Origin: MWDV01 sp002070715
GTDB taxonomy: Bacteria > Verrucomicrobiota > Verrucomicrobiia > Limisphaerales > MWDV01
NCBI GenBank assembly: GCA_035411585.1
Contig: DAONTI010000002.1
Coordinates: 1 to 64,000 of the forward strand
Direction of reading: 5' to 3'
DNA length: 64,000 nucleotides
Shown here: in pieces, positions 34,276 through 42,967 of the stretch
Layout of the letters: each line of letters begins with the position of its first letter
Numbering within the stretch: the stretch's first letter is position 1
The notes under the pieces: generated by a model
What the model was told of the DNA's origin: nothing
The model's database searches: none
The model's input: the letters and a program-made list of their open reading frames with translations, nothing else
Program-made: the position numbers and the translations under genes

Positions 34276-37200
34276 TGGCTTGTTCGCTTATGAAAACCAT
34301 TTCCCGTCTGCGCGCCGCAATGAGCGGATTCGTTTTGGGGTTGGCGGTGCATGCGGCCGGCGCCGCAATTCAGGAGGGTGCGCTGCGGCTGGCGGCCAAC
34401 CAACTGGCCCCCGGACAATCCTTTGAGCTGACTGGACAATGGTATTACCAGCCCGGTTACACCCTGCAACCGGCCGACCGGCCGGAAACCGTAATGCCCG
34501 CCCACTGCGTCCGCGTTCCCGTCCCCCAACTGCTCAATCGCATCCACTGGTGGCTCGACGACTCGGAGGATTTTAATCAGCGCGAGACGGCGCGGCTTCA
34601 AGCCTTGGGATTCGATACCGAGCGCGCCGAGGATGGCTGGTATTACCTGCGGTTGGACTTGCCGGCGCTGCCCGCGGACCGGCACCTGTTTCTCGAGTTC
34701 GACGGCGTGGCCATGGTGAGCCGGGCTTATTGCAACGGACGGCTGCTCGGCGAACACAAAGGCATGTTTAGCCGCTTCAGTTATCTCCTCACGCCACATC
34801 TGCGTCTGGGCGAAAATCTTTTGGCGGTCCATGTCTCCATGGAAAAAATCCCGGCGTCCACTCTGGCGCTGGGCGAGGCGGTGACGGTTAATCTCACCGC
34901 CTCGAAAGTGCTGACGATGAGCAAGGGGATGTTCGGTCCCCTCTCGCCGAACTTTGACAACCGCGCCTACGACCTGCACGGCATCTGGCAGCCGGTGCGG
35001 TTGGTGGTGCGGGGTGGCGCGCGGCTTGATGATGTCTGGTTCATCCCCACGCTGGACAGCGCGGAAGTGCGCGTTGAAGCCGCTGCGCTCGCGGGGAATC
35101 TGCCAGTCCGGGTGCGCGCCCGCTGGACAAATTCGCGAACCGGCGAACTCTTCGCCGAGGTCAAGTCGCCGCTCATCACCCTCCGGGAGACGCCCAGTTC
35201 GCACTCTCTCGTCTTGCGGGCGGTGACACCGAAACTCTGGACCCCGGCTGAACCAAACTTGTATCGGTTGACCGTGACGCTGGAATCGGCCGCAGGCGAC
35301 CAACTGGATGCTTGGACCCGGAACGTCGGGTTTCGGACCTTCACCGTTCAGGGCAACCAGTTTTATTTGAACGGCAAGCCGTATTGGTTGCGGGGCGCCA
35401 ATCATCTTCCCTATGGCAAAAATCCGTGCGACCCGGCGCTGCCCCGCAAACTGATCCGACTGTTGCATGAAGCGAACGTGCGCGTCACCCGGACCCACGC
35501 CACGCCGTGGAACGAAGCGTGGCTGGATGCGGCGGATGAGATCGGGTTGGGCGTCAGTTTGGAGGGCATCCGGCCGTGGGCGTTGTGCGGTCGCATTGGC
35601 GCCACGCCGCCGGAATTGTTCGCGCACTGGCTGATGGAAAACGCGGACGTGGTGAAACGTTGCCGCAATCATCCGAGCGTTTTACTCTACACGATTGGCA
35701 ACGAAATGATGCTGCGCGACGGGAAGAATCTGGAAAAGTGGGGGCAACTCTCGACCGTGGTGCGTCAGACGCGCCAATTGGATCCGACCCGGCCGGTGAT
35801 CTGTTCCTCCGAATACACCCGCGACCCGAATTTTTACCGAACCGTGCTTGAGCCGAACGGCATGGACGATGGCGACGTGGACGATCTGCATCGTTACCAC
35901 AACTGGTATGCGCCCTCCTCCTTTGTCACCGATGCCCGGTTTGCCGCGGAATTGAAGCGCAACGGCGGTCACCGACCGTTGATCGGTCAGGAAATGTCCA
36001 CCGGTTATCCTGATCTCGATACTGGTCTGCCCGTGCGCCGTTACACGCGGGATTTGTTGACCCCGCAGGCGTGGGTGGGGCAATGGGCTTATCCGGGTCA
36101 GGATCCCGCCGTCTTTCTGGATCATCATCGCGCCGTGACCAAACGCTGGGCGGAACGCCTGCGCTTCGAGCGCGGCACGAACACCGCGGGCTTCCTGCTC
36201 TTTGCGGCGGAATGTTGGTTCGCCCACAGTTATGACCCGGCCACCGTCAAGCCGTATCCGGTGCTGGCAGCCGTGCGTGATGCCTGGGCGCCGGTTGGCC
36301 TGGCTTGGGAAACCGGCCGGCGCCGGTTTTATGCCGGCGAAACCGTCGCCACCGCGGTGTTCGTGACGAACGATGATGAGCAGGGCCGCGACTTGGCTGG
36401 GCTCAGCTTGGAAATGGTTTGCCAGGACAACCAAGGCGGGCGGCCACTTCAGCGCGTCCCGCTCGGGCGGCTGCCCAAACTATCCTATTATGAAACCGCG
36501 CGGGTGCCGGTCCAAATCCAGTTGCCGGAGATTTCAGCTGACCGCGTCCCACTCCGCTTGACGCTAATTTTGAAGCAAGATGGGCGCGAGCTGGGGAGCA
36601 CCACCGATCAAATCGAGGTCTTCGCCCAACCGCCAACCCGTCCGCGCTTGGCGGCGGTGGCGACGGCAATTTCTTTGGGACCGCAAATGCGCCAACTGGC
36701 GGAAGGGATTTTCGCAGACCTCCATGAAAATCTGGCGAAAGGAGATACCCGACCAGGCGTGGTCCTATTGGGCCCGAGCGCGTCGCTCAAGCCCTTGGAA
36801 GCCGGAGGATCACTGCAACGCGCCGTGCAAGCGGGAGCGACTCTGATCGTGTTCGCGCCCGACAAATCCTTGGTGGACCTTTTTCCCGAGGCGCTGCTTG
36901 AGGCCGGGGCGGCGGTTGCTGAATTTGCCGACTTCACCCCTCTGCGGACAACGCCCCTCGGACGCGGGCTCGCGCCCATGGATTTGAAATGGTGGGGGCG
37001 CGCAGACGATGCGCGGATGTTTGTGGCCAGCCAGTCGCATCGGTTGCGTCCGGATGGCCCGGCCCGTGAAATGGTTCGGTATATCCCGCCGCACGGTTAT
37101 CTTGCCGCCGAGCGCCTGCCCGAGCAGTACCGGACGGTTCTGTTTGAATTGCTCATCGGCGCCGGACGCATCTGGGTGTGCGACTTGGACTGCGAAGAAA

Positions 37201-37349
37201 CCGTGGGCGTGGATCCGGCGGCGCGTCGCTTCGCCGGGAATTTGCTGCGGGCGGCCGCGGCGCCCGACGCTTTGCGCGGGTTGACCCCGTTTCCCTCACA
37301 TGAACAATCTTTGCGCGGAATCGCCGACCCGGCGTCGGGCGACCGCTGA
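34275..37349 (+). CDS. exported glycoside hydrolase family 2 protein
   Basis: About 1024 residues. Signal peptide (MKTISRLRAAMSGFVLGLAV) if started at 34290, or with five extra residues from 34275, where ATG overlaps the previous stop. Sugar-binding domain (WYYLRLDLPALPADRHLFLE), Ig-like linker, then GH2 barrel: FYLNGKPYWLRGANH, acid/base Glu ~476 in LLYTIGNEMML, nucleophile Glu ~572 in LIGQEMSTGYPD. Beta-galactosidase, glucuronidase and mannosidase activities all occur in this family. The C-terminal ~300 residues (from YAGETVATAVFVTNDD) look like a beta-sandwich plus a glutamine-amidotransferase-like region. Coupled to the upstream hydrolase and followed 9 bp later by lacI. Confidence 0.85.
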   Translation: MACSLMKTISRLRAAMSGFVLGLAVHAAGAAIQEGALRLAANQLAPGQSFELTGQWYYQPGYTLQPADRPETVMPAHCVRVPVPQLLNRIHWWLDDSEDFNQRETARLQALGFDTERAEDGWYYLRLDLPALPADRHLFLEFDGVAMVSRAYCNGRLLGEHKGMFSRFSYLLTPHLRLGENLLAVHVSMEKIPASTLALGEAVTVNLTASKVLTMSKGMFGPLSPNFDNRAYDLHGIWQPVRLVVRGGARLDDVWFIPTLDSAEVRVEAAALAGNLPVRVRARWTNSRTGELFAEVKSPLITLRETPSSHSLVLRAVTPKLWTPAEPNLYRLTVTLESAAGDQLDAWTRNVGFRTFTVQGNQFYLNGKPYWLRGANHLPYGKNPCDPALPRKLIRLLHEANVRVTRTHATPWNEAWLDAADEIGLGVSLEGIRPWALCGRIGATPPELFAHWLMENADVVKRCRNHPSVLLYTIGNEMMLRDGKNLEKWGQLSTVVRQTRQLDPTRPVICSSEYTRDPNFYRTVLEPNGMDDGDVDDLHRYHNWYAPSSFVTDARFAAELKRNGGHRPLIGQEMSTGYPDLDTGLPVRRYTRDLLTPQAWVGQWAYPGQDPAVFLDHHRAVTKRWAERLRFERGTNTAGFLLFAAECWFAHSYDPATVKPYPVLAAVRDAWAPVGLAWETGRRRFYAGETVATAVFVTNDDEQGRDLAGLSLEMVCQDNQGGRPLQRVPLGRLPKLSYYETARVPVQIQLPEISADRVPLRLTLILKQDGRELGSTTDQIEVFAQPPTRPRLAAVATAISLGPQMRQLAEGIFADLHENLAKGDTRPGVVLLGPSASLKPLEAGGSLQRAVQAGATLIVFAPDKSLVDLFPEALLEAGAAVAEFADFTPLRTTPLGRGLAPMDLKWWGRADDARMFVASQSHRLRPDGPAREMVRYIPPHGYLAAERLPEQYRTVLFELLIGAGRIWVCDLDCEETVGVDPAARRFAGNLLRAAAAPDALRGLTPFPSHEQSLRGIADPASGDR

Positions 37350-37358
37350 TTTTTGACC

Positions 37359-38411
37359 ATGGCCAGAAACGCAACCCCCCGCACCACATTGAAGGATGTC
37401 GCCCGCGCGGCGCAGGTGTCGCTCTCCACCGTGTCCTATGTGTTGAATAACAATGAACACGCGGCGCGCATCAGTGCGCCGACCCGGGAGCGGGTGTGGG
37501 CGGCGGCGGCGCGGCTGGGCTACAAATCCGATCCCATTGGCCGCGCCCTGCAACGCGGGTACACGAATCAAGTGATTCTGTTGATCGTCACTTGGGATCT
37601 GGCCACGTCCCACTCCGCCACCGCCATGGCCATCAGCCGCGCGGCTATTGCGAACGGATTCGAACTGACCGTACATGTGGCGGATGACGACGCGGCGGCC
37701 GAGTCGTTTCTCAATCGGCGACTGTTGCACCATTGGGGGGGCATCCTGGTGCTGTGGGATTCCCCGGCGATGGCGGCCAGCATCCTCCCGCAACTCGCCG
37801 CCGAAGGGGTGCCGGTCATTGATCTATTGCCCGACAGCCCGGCGGGCATCTCCGTGGTTACGGCCGACCGGGAAGACGCTTTTCGGCGCGGCACCGCGCA
37901 TATGATCGAACTGGGGCACCGGCAGATTGCGCTGGTTTGCGACCTGAACATCCGGGCCAAGACCACGCAGCGCAAGCTGGCGGGCTACCGGCGGGCGCTG
38001 GCCGAGGCCGGATTGCCGGCGGATGATCGTTGGGTGGAGAATGTAAATGAATTCGGGTTCGAAGGCGGACACCACGGTTATCGGCGGCTCGTCGCGCGCC
38101 ATCCCGACGTCACGGGCGTGATCTGCATCAATGATGCCATGGCCTTGGGCGTCATTGCCGCCGCCCAGGAAGCGGGACGGCATTGTCCGGCGGACCTGTC
38201 CGTGGTCGGTTTCGGCGATTTCGCCGAGGGACGATATTTCCGTCCCCGATTGACCACGTTCGCGCTCTCGCCCAATCGGGTGGCCCGGCAGGCCTTGGAA
38301 TTAGTGGTGCGGCAACGCAAGCAGCCAAAAGCGGAACGGCGGGAGGAGTTGATCACGGAAGAATTCATCGTCCGCGAATCCACTGGTGCCGGTCCCGCCC
38401 GGCCTGGCTGA
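37359..38411 (+). CDS. LacI-family transcriptional regulator
   Basis: 350 residues. N-terminal LacI HTH with TTLKDVARAAQVSLSTVSYV (YQ-T-like recognition helix) and hinge ERVWAAAARLGYKSDPIGRA, followed by a periplasmic-binding-like effector domain ending RLTTFALSPNRVARQALEL. As last gene of the hydrolase operon it is the natural ligand of the palindromes at 30973 and 38681 (inference). The effector is probably a sugar released by the operon's enzymes. An inverted repeat GCGAACG (38412-38418) / CGTTCGC (38433-38439) follows the stop, without a T-run. Confidence 0.92.
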   Translation: MARNATPRTTLKDVARAAQVSLSTVSYVLNNNEHAARISAPTRERVWAAAARLGYKSDPIGRALQRGYTNQVILLIVTWDLATSHSATAMAISRAAIANGFELTVHVADDDAAAESFLNRRLLHHWGGILVLWDSPAMAASILPQLAAEGVPVIDLLPDSPAGISVVTADREDAFRRGTAHMIELGHRQIALVCDLNIRAKTTQRKLAGYRRALAEAGLPADDRWVENVNEFGFEGGHHGYRRLVARHPDVTGVICINDAMALGVIAAAQEAGRHCPADLSVVGFGDFAEGRYFRPRLTTFALSPNRVARQALELVVRQRKQPKAERREELITEEFIVRESTGAGPARPG

Positions 38412-38644
38412 GCGAACGGAAAAGGAACAGGACGTTCGCGCTTCCGAAATGCGTTCTTGCGGGGAGTCCGTTACTGCCAATCCGAGGACTGGATAAAAGG
38501 CAAAAAACTGCGTGTGACCCCGCGTCACCGGGGGGAAGCGAATCTGCAGCCGCATTGGCGTCAATGGCACCCCTATCCAAGTTCATGGGAAAAGTTCCGT
38601 TACCTCAAAATCGCAGGTCAGGATAAAAAATCGAAAAATTCAAC

Positions 38645-38696
38645 TTGACAGCAAACTGAGTTGGGGGTAAGGAAGCCGAAGATTAAACGTTTAACC
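38645..38696 (+). promoter_or_regulatory. promoter and LacI-type operator 2 of the PEP-CTERM gene
   Basis: TTGACA at 38645-38650 is a perfect -35; with a 17-nt spacer the -10 would be TAAGGA (weak). GATTAAAC|GTTTAACC at 38681-38696 is a 16-bp palindrome with one mismatch, placed around the expected transcription start, a classical repression position. With operator 1 it gives the consensus GGTTAAACGTTTAACC. The remainder of 38412-38706 has no recognisable gene. Confidence 0.75.
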
Positions 38697-38706
38697 CGGT
38701 CATTCT

Positions 38707-39564
38707 ATGAAAAAATTGATGTTTTGCGGTTTGATGTTTACCTGGCTTTTCCAAGCAATTGGAGCGGTCAGTTACACCACCCCCGAAGGTATCTACTTCC
38801 AGGATTTTGATTCCTTACCCTTTAGCCCGCAGAATACGAGTCTGCAAAATACGGTGCCATGGACCGATGACAGCACGTCTTCCGCGAACCAAACCAGTCT
38901 GCTGGGTTGGTATTTGTATCATCCCACCTCAACAGCCGAAGGCGGGGTCAACGGCCACCAACGGCTGCGCGCCGGCCCGGGGAATTCAACGACGGGAGCC
39001 TTTTACAGCTTTGGAGAAACGGGAAATTCGGAGCGCGCGTTAGGTGCCTTGGGTGCCAATACCCTCGCCCCGGAAGCGCCGGACGATCCCGACGACGCCA
39101 ATCTCTACATCGCCCTGCGATTGCACAATGACACCGGGGTGACGCTGGACAATTTCACGTTAAGCTATTATGCCGAACAATGGCATGCCAGCGGCCGACC
39201 CACCCCCGAGACCATGCTGTTCGGTTGGAGCACGACGGCTATAGCGGTCAACGATCCTTCGACCGCATTTAACGATGTGCCACTGCTGGGCTGGACCGCG
39301 CCGGTGACGTTGGGCGCTGAAGGCGCTGTGGACGGCAATGCCAACCGTTTTCTGGTGGGCCCCGTGACCGTGTCCGGCATCAACTGGCTGCCCGACACAG
39401 ATCTGTGGCTGCGTTGGTCGGATCGCCAAATTCCCTCCGCGCGTGATGACGGAATGGCGATTGATGATTTGACGTTTATTGCCAGCGTACCGGAACCGTC
39501 CAGCTTGGCCTTCCTTTTAATTGGCGTGGGCGGACTTCTTTGCGGCCACCGGCGCCGGGCGTAG
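38707..39564 (+). CDS. PEP-CTERM surface protein
   Basis: 285 residues: signal peptide (MKKLMFCGLMFTWLFQAIGA), a jelly-roll-like beta domain beginning VSYTTPEGIYFQDFDSLPFS, and a C-terminal sorting signal VPEPSSLAFLLIGVGGLLCG followed by HRRRA. The PEP motif, hydrophobic helix and basic tail are recognised by exosortase, which is not encoded in this window. The mature protein is presumably released or anchored at the cell surface or in the exopolysaccharide. The upstream operator predicts co-regulation with the glycoside hydrolases, so a glycan-binding role is plausible. Confidence 0.9.
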   Translation: MKKLMFCGLMFTWLFQAIGAVSYTTPEGIYFQDFDSLPFSPQNTSLQNTVPWTDDSTSSANQTSLLGWYLYHPTSTAEGGVNGHQRLRAGPGNSTTGAFYSFGETGNSERALGALGANTLAPEAPDDPDDANLYIALRLHNDTGVTLDNFTLSYYAEQWHASGRPTPETMLFGWSTTAIAVNDPSTAFNDVPLLGWTAPVTLGAEGAVDGNANRFLVGPVTVSGINWLPDTDLWLRWSDRQIPSARDDGMAIDDLTFIASVPEPSSLAFLLIGVGGLLCGHRRRA

Positions 39565-39745
39565 TTTTTTCAGCAAATCCGTGGGGGCTGGCGGAATCAA
39601 GCGGTTCGGAAGAGCCGATGACTCGAAAAAGCCGGGGGTGATAATTGGTCGTGAGAGACCCGGGGCGTATGAATGAATGGCCGCCCCGGGTGAATTGGCC
39701 AATGGCAAGACGGATGATTTTTCCGCATGCCAGAAAAGTAAACGA

Positions 39746-42094
39746 ATGTTTATGGTTATGAACACATGCCTTTCATTGAATCGCCAGCGCCTTCATCCGA
39801 CTCCGCGGGAGGTCGCCTCACGACAATTTATGAATCCCGCTGGCTGGGGGGCCGTCCTCGCTGTGTTTGGCGCCGGCGTGTTGTTGGCGGGATTGACCAG
39901 TCACGCCCAGCAGCAACTGGCGCCGCTGACCACATTCGGTCCGCACGGCGACGGGACGTTGCGACCGGGGGACGTCTCTTTTTTAACCGATGACGGCAAC
40001 CGTTATCAGCGGGGAATGGCGTTCAATCCTCTCACGGGACATCTGATCATCGTGAACCGCTACCCGGTTGGCGCGGAAACGATCAACGTCATTGACGCCG
40101 CGACCGGCGCGGAGATCGGCGCCTTGGACACCTGTTGCCCGGCTTTTGGCGGCAGCGCGAATTTCACTTACAACAAGGTGGGGGTGGCGGATGATGGCGC
40201 AATTTATGTCGGCAACCTGACCACCAGCGGGAGTCTGGTCACGTTCAATCTCTATCGTTGGGCCGATGAATCAAGCGGCCAGACTTTGGTTTTCAGCGGA
40301 GATCCGCGCCAGGGCAACCCAGGCAATAACGACACGCGTTGGGGGGATACGTTTGCCGTTCGCGGGGCGGGGCGTAACACCGAAATTTTATTGGCCACGC
40401 AAAGTGGATCGCTGGTTGCGTTGTTGCGTCCGTCGGACGATTCGCTGACTGGGTTCAGCTCCACCCCGTTGACCACCGGATTATCGGGCGGATCGTTGGG
40501 TTACGCGCTCGCTTTTGGACCGGGGAACACATTTTACGGCAAGGGCGCCTCCTCGGCGGGCAATCCTTTGTATCTCTTGAGTTATGACGCCGACGCGGGC
40601 ACGGCCACGGTGCTGCACAACTATGGCTTGGCGGGATTCCCCGGCCGCGTGGGCGCGATCGAAGTTGCCACCACCGGCCGTTTCTTGGGCGCCATTGAAA
40701 TGACTCCTGGAGCGGCGCTCGACAATGTGCGCCTCTTCGATATTTCCGATCCGGCCCAGCCCCCGGTTTTTCTGGACCGCATCCCGGCGCCGTACAGCAC
40801 CAACGCCAATGCCGTCTATTCCGGCGCGGTGGCCTTTGGCTTGGGGAACCTTTACGCGCTGAACAGTGATAACGGCATTGCGGCCTATCAAATCGTGGCG
40901 GGCACTCCGGCGGTGCCGCCAGTGATCTTCCAAAATCCCGTGGATGTAATGGCGCAAATCACTTCCAACATCGTGTTCACGGTGGGGGTGGATGGCACGC
41001 TGCCGTTGGCCTATCAGTGGCGGTTCAACGACGCCGAAATTACCGGGCAGATTCCCAACGTCACCAACGGTACCAGCGCTGCCTTGTGGTTGACCAATTT
41101 GACGGCCGCCAATGAAGGCAGTTATGCCGTCGTCGTTACCAACGCCTACGGAGCGGTGACCAGCGCCGTCGCCGTGTTGACCGTGCTGCCGAACGCCGGG
41201 GATTTGCTCGTGTACGATGCGTTTGACTATCCGGTGGGCGAAATTTTGCCCGGCCATGGCGGCTGGATGATGACCTCGGGGGCCGCCAACGGAGCGATGG
41301 AAGCCGGCAACCTCATCGTGCCCGGCCTGGCGCCGGCGCGGGGGAATCGTTATACGTGGACCAACTCCAGCAGTGTTCGCAAACCGTTTGGCGAGTACAG
41401 CGCCGGGGAAGTTTACGCCTCGTTCGCGTTCCGGTTGGACACCCCCTCGACCAGCCAGACAAGCGAAACGACGGCGGGATTTTCCTTCGGCACCTCAACC
41501 ACTTTTCCCGCCAAGTTGAACCTCATCGGCGACGGCGCCGGCGGTTACCAGTTTGGGCTCTACAAAGGGCCGGGTACATCTGGCAACGGCACGGTGGACA
41601 GCCACATCTATCAAGCGGGGGAAACCGTATTTGTGGTGATGCGGTACGTGTTCAAACCCGGGGTCAACGATGACACTTGCGACCTATGGTTGAATCCCGA
41701 TCCCGACACGTTTGGCGCGGCCACGCCGCCGGTGGCGACGATTGCGGACATTGGCGACGGCGTGAAGGAGTCCGCTTGGAGTTACATTGACCGCTTCTTC
41801 TGGCGCTGGGTCAGCCAGGGCTATGAAAAACGCACCGCCGATGAGTTGCGCATCGGTTTTTCCTGGGCGGAAGTCACGCCCCCGGCGCCGCCTGTGCTGG
41901 CCGTTGCCCTCCGTGGCAACGATGTGGTGCTTTCCTGGTCCGCCAGCTTCACCGGCTTTTCACTCGAAGCCAATGCGGATGTGGCGGATGACGGCGGCTG
42001 GGAACCGGTGGGCGCTCCGGTGACCGTGATCGGGGACCTTTATACCGTCACGGTGCCCGTCAACGGTGAAAAATTCTTCCGTCTGAAAAAATAG
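39746..42094 (+). CDS. secreted DUF4623-like / Ig-like / LamG-like protein
   Basis: About 782 residues. A long n-region and signal peptide (GWGAVLAVFGAGVLLAGLTS then HAQQ). ATGs at 39746, 39752, 39758 and 39830 are all possible starts. Residues ~60-390 resemble the DUF4623 propeller (RYQRGMAFNPLTGHLIIVNR). Then an Ig-like domain (~391-481: LPLAYQWRFNDAEITG...GSYAVVVTNAYGAVTSAV), a LamG-like domain (~485-711: DAFDYPVGEILPGHGGWMMT) paralogous to that in the 31015 protein, and the C-terminal module ending KFFRLKK. Likely a cell-surface or exported binding protein; no catalytic site seen. Confidence 0.75.
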   Translation: MFMVMNTCLSLNRQRLHPTPREVASRQFMNPAGWGAVLAVFGAGVLLAGLTSHAQQQLAPLTTFGPHGDGTLRPGDVSFLTDDGNRYQRGMAFNPLTGHLIIVNRYPVGAETINVIDAATGAEIGALDTCCPAFGGSANFTYNKVGVADDGAIYVGNLTTSGSLVTFNLYRWADESSGQTLVFSGDPRQGNPGNNDTRWGDTFAVRGAGRNTEILLATQSGSLVALLRPSDDSLTGFSSTPLTTGLSGGSLGYALAFGPGNTFYGKGASSAGNPLYLLSYDADAGTATVLHNYGLAGFPGRVGAIEVATTGRFLGAIEMTPGAALDNVRLFDISDPAQPPVFLDRIPAPYSTNANAVYSGAVAFGLGNLYALNSDNGIAAYQIVAGTPAVPPVIFQNPVDVMAQITSNIVFTVGVDGTLPLAYQWRFNDAEITGQIPNVTNGTSAALWLTNLTAANEGSYAVVVTNAYGAVTSAVAVLTVLPNAGDLLVYDAFDYPVGEILPGHGGWMMTSGAANGAMEAGNLIVPGLAPARGNRYTWTNSSSVRKPFGEYSAGEVYASFAFRLDTPSTSQTSETTAGFSFGTSTTFPAKLNLIGDGAGGYQFGLYKGPGTSGNGTVDSHIYQAGETVFVVMRYVFKPGVNDDTCDLWLNPDPDTFGAATPPVATIADIGDGVKESAWSYIDRFFWRWVSQGYEKRTADELRIGFSWAEVTPPAPPVLAVALRGNDVVLSWSASFTGFSLEANADVADDGGWEPVGAPVTVIGDLYTVTVPVNGEKFFRLKK

Positions 42095-42107
42095 CCCCTC
42101 TCCTTCC

Positions 42108-42821
42108 GTGCAAAAATCCGACGGTCATCGCCAACGTGCGTTTACCCTCATCGAACTGCTCGTGGTCATTGCCATCATTGCGATTCTGGCGGCCATGCTG
42201 CTTCCGGCGTTGAGCCAGGCCAAAGACAAGGCCAAGCGGATCAATTGCCTGAGCAACTGCCGCCAATTGGGGATCGGGTCGCAGTTGTATGCCGCGGATT
42301 TCAACGGGCACCTCGTGATTGACACGCGCGGCGCGCCGCCCAACACCTGGGTCAACGGCCGCGACGATCTGGCTTGGTTGCATCCCACCTATATTTCCAG
42401 CTTGGGCGCCTTCCTGTGTCCCAACACCCAAAACAACATCCGCACCAACCTGATGCTGGACCAGTGGGCCAACCTCATGATTATTCGCGACCTGACCGAC
42501 AACGCGGTCGGCGGCCGGCTCGGCACCAACGGTCACAGTTACGAGGTGCTCGGCGAAGTGCGCGCGGTTAACAAGGTGACCTTGCAATTCGTCAGCACGT
42601 ACACGCTGCAATATCATCCCTCAAAAATGACGCCCGGCCCGGCCCGTTTCTGGTTGATGCACGACAGCGACGACGCCGGGACGAACAATCAATGGGACAA
42701 AACCGACAATCACGGAGATAAAGGAGGCAACGTGGTCTATTGCGACGGGCACGCCGCGTGGGTGCCCAACAAACGCCATGACTACGAGTGGAACATCACG
42801 CGTGATCAGGCCAAGTGGTGA
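42108..42821 (+). CDS. type IV prepilin-like protein with H-x9-DG motif
   Basis: 237 residues. Class III/IV prepilin N-terminus with cleavage and N-methylation signal: RAFTLIELLVVIAIIAILAA (Phe+1, Glu+5). The C-terminal H-x9-DG signature is in HGDKGGNVVYCDGHAAWVPN. This is the large family expanded in Planctomycetes and Verrucomicrobiota, thought to form pseudopilus-like fibres or substrate-binding surface proteins. GTG start at 42108, 13 bp after the DUF4623-like gene, so the two may be cotranscribed. Confidence 0.85.
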   Translation: MQKSDGHRQRAFTLIELLVVIAIIAILAAMLLPALSQAKDKAKRINCLSNCRQLGIGSQLYAADFNGHLVIDTRGAPPNTWVNGRDDLAWLHPTYISSLGAFLCPNTQNNIRTNLMLDQWANLMIIRDLTDNAVGGRLGTNGHSYEVLGEVRAVNKVTLQFVSTYTLQYHPSKMTPGPARFWLMHDSDDAGTNNQWDKTDNHGDKGGNVVYCDGHAAWVPNKRHDYEWNITRDQAKW

Positions 42822-42951
42822 TTCCCCTTCCGCTTCTGCTTTCGTCGTTGGGCCGGTGTCTCGCTGATTCTTTCCGCAACAACCGTCCACCGGATGGCGC
42901 TGGCGGCGGGAGCGTACCGTCGGAATGGCCGCAACGCGTTCCAGCGGCATG

Positions 42952-42958
42952 AGGAGGT
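42952..42958 (+). promoter_or_regulatory. strong ribosome-binding site of the uronate operon's first gene
   Basis: AGGAGGT, a full anti-SD match, with 9-nt spacing to the ATG at 42968. It favours that ATG over the in-frame ATG at 42974. Strong SD sequences are rare in this window. Confidence 0.85.
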
Positions 42959-42967
42959 AACACGGGC

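Noticed and set aside
38412..38439. Rho-independent terminator after lacI
   Set aside because: The 7-bp inverted repeat GCGAACG/CGTTCGC has a 14-nt loop and no T-run, so it is too weak to call.
39735..39760. Third LacI operator before the DUF4623-like gene
   Set aside because: AGTAAACGAATGTTTATG only partly resembles the consensus: the half-sites are separated by extra bases and the GG/CC ends are missing.
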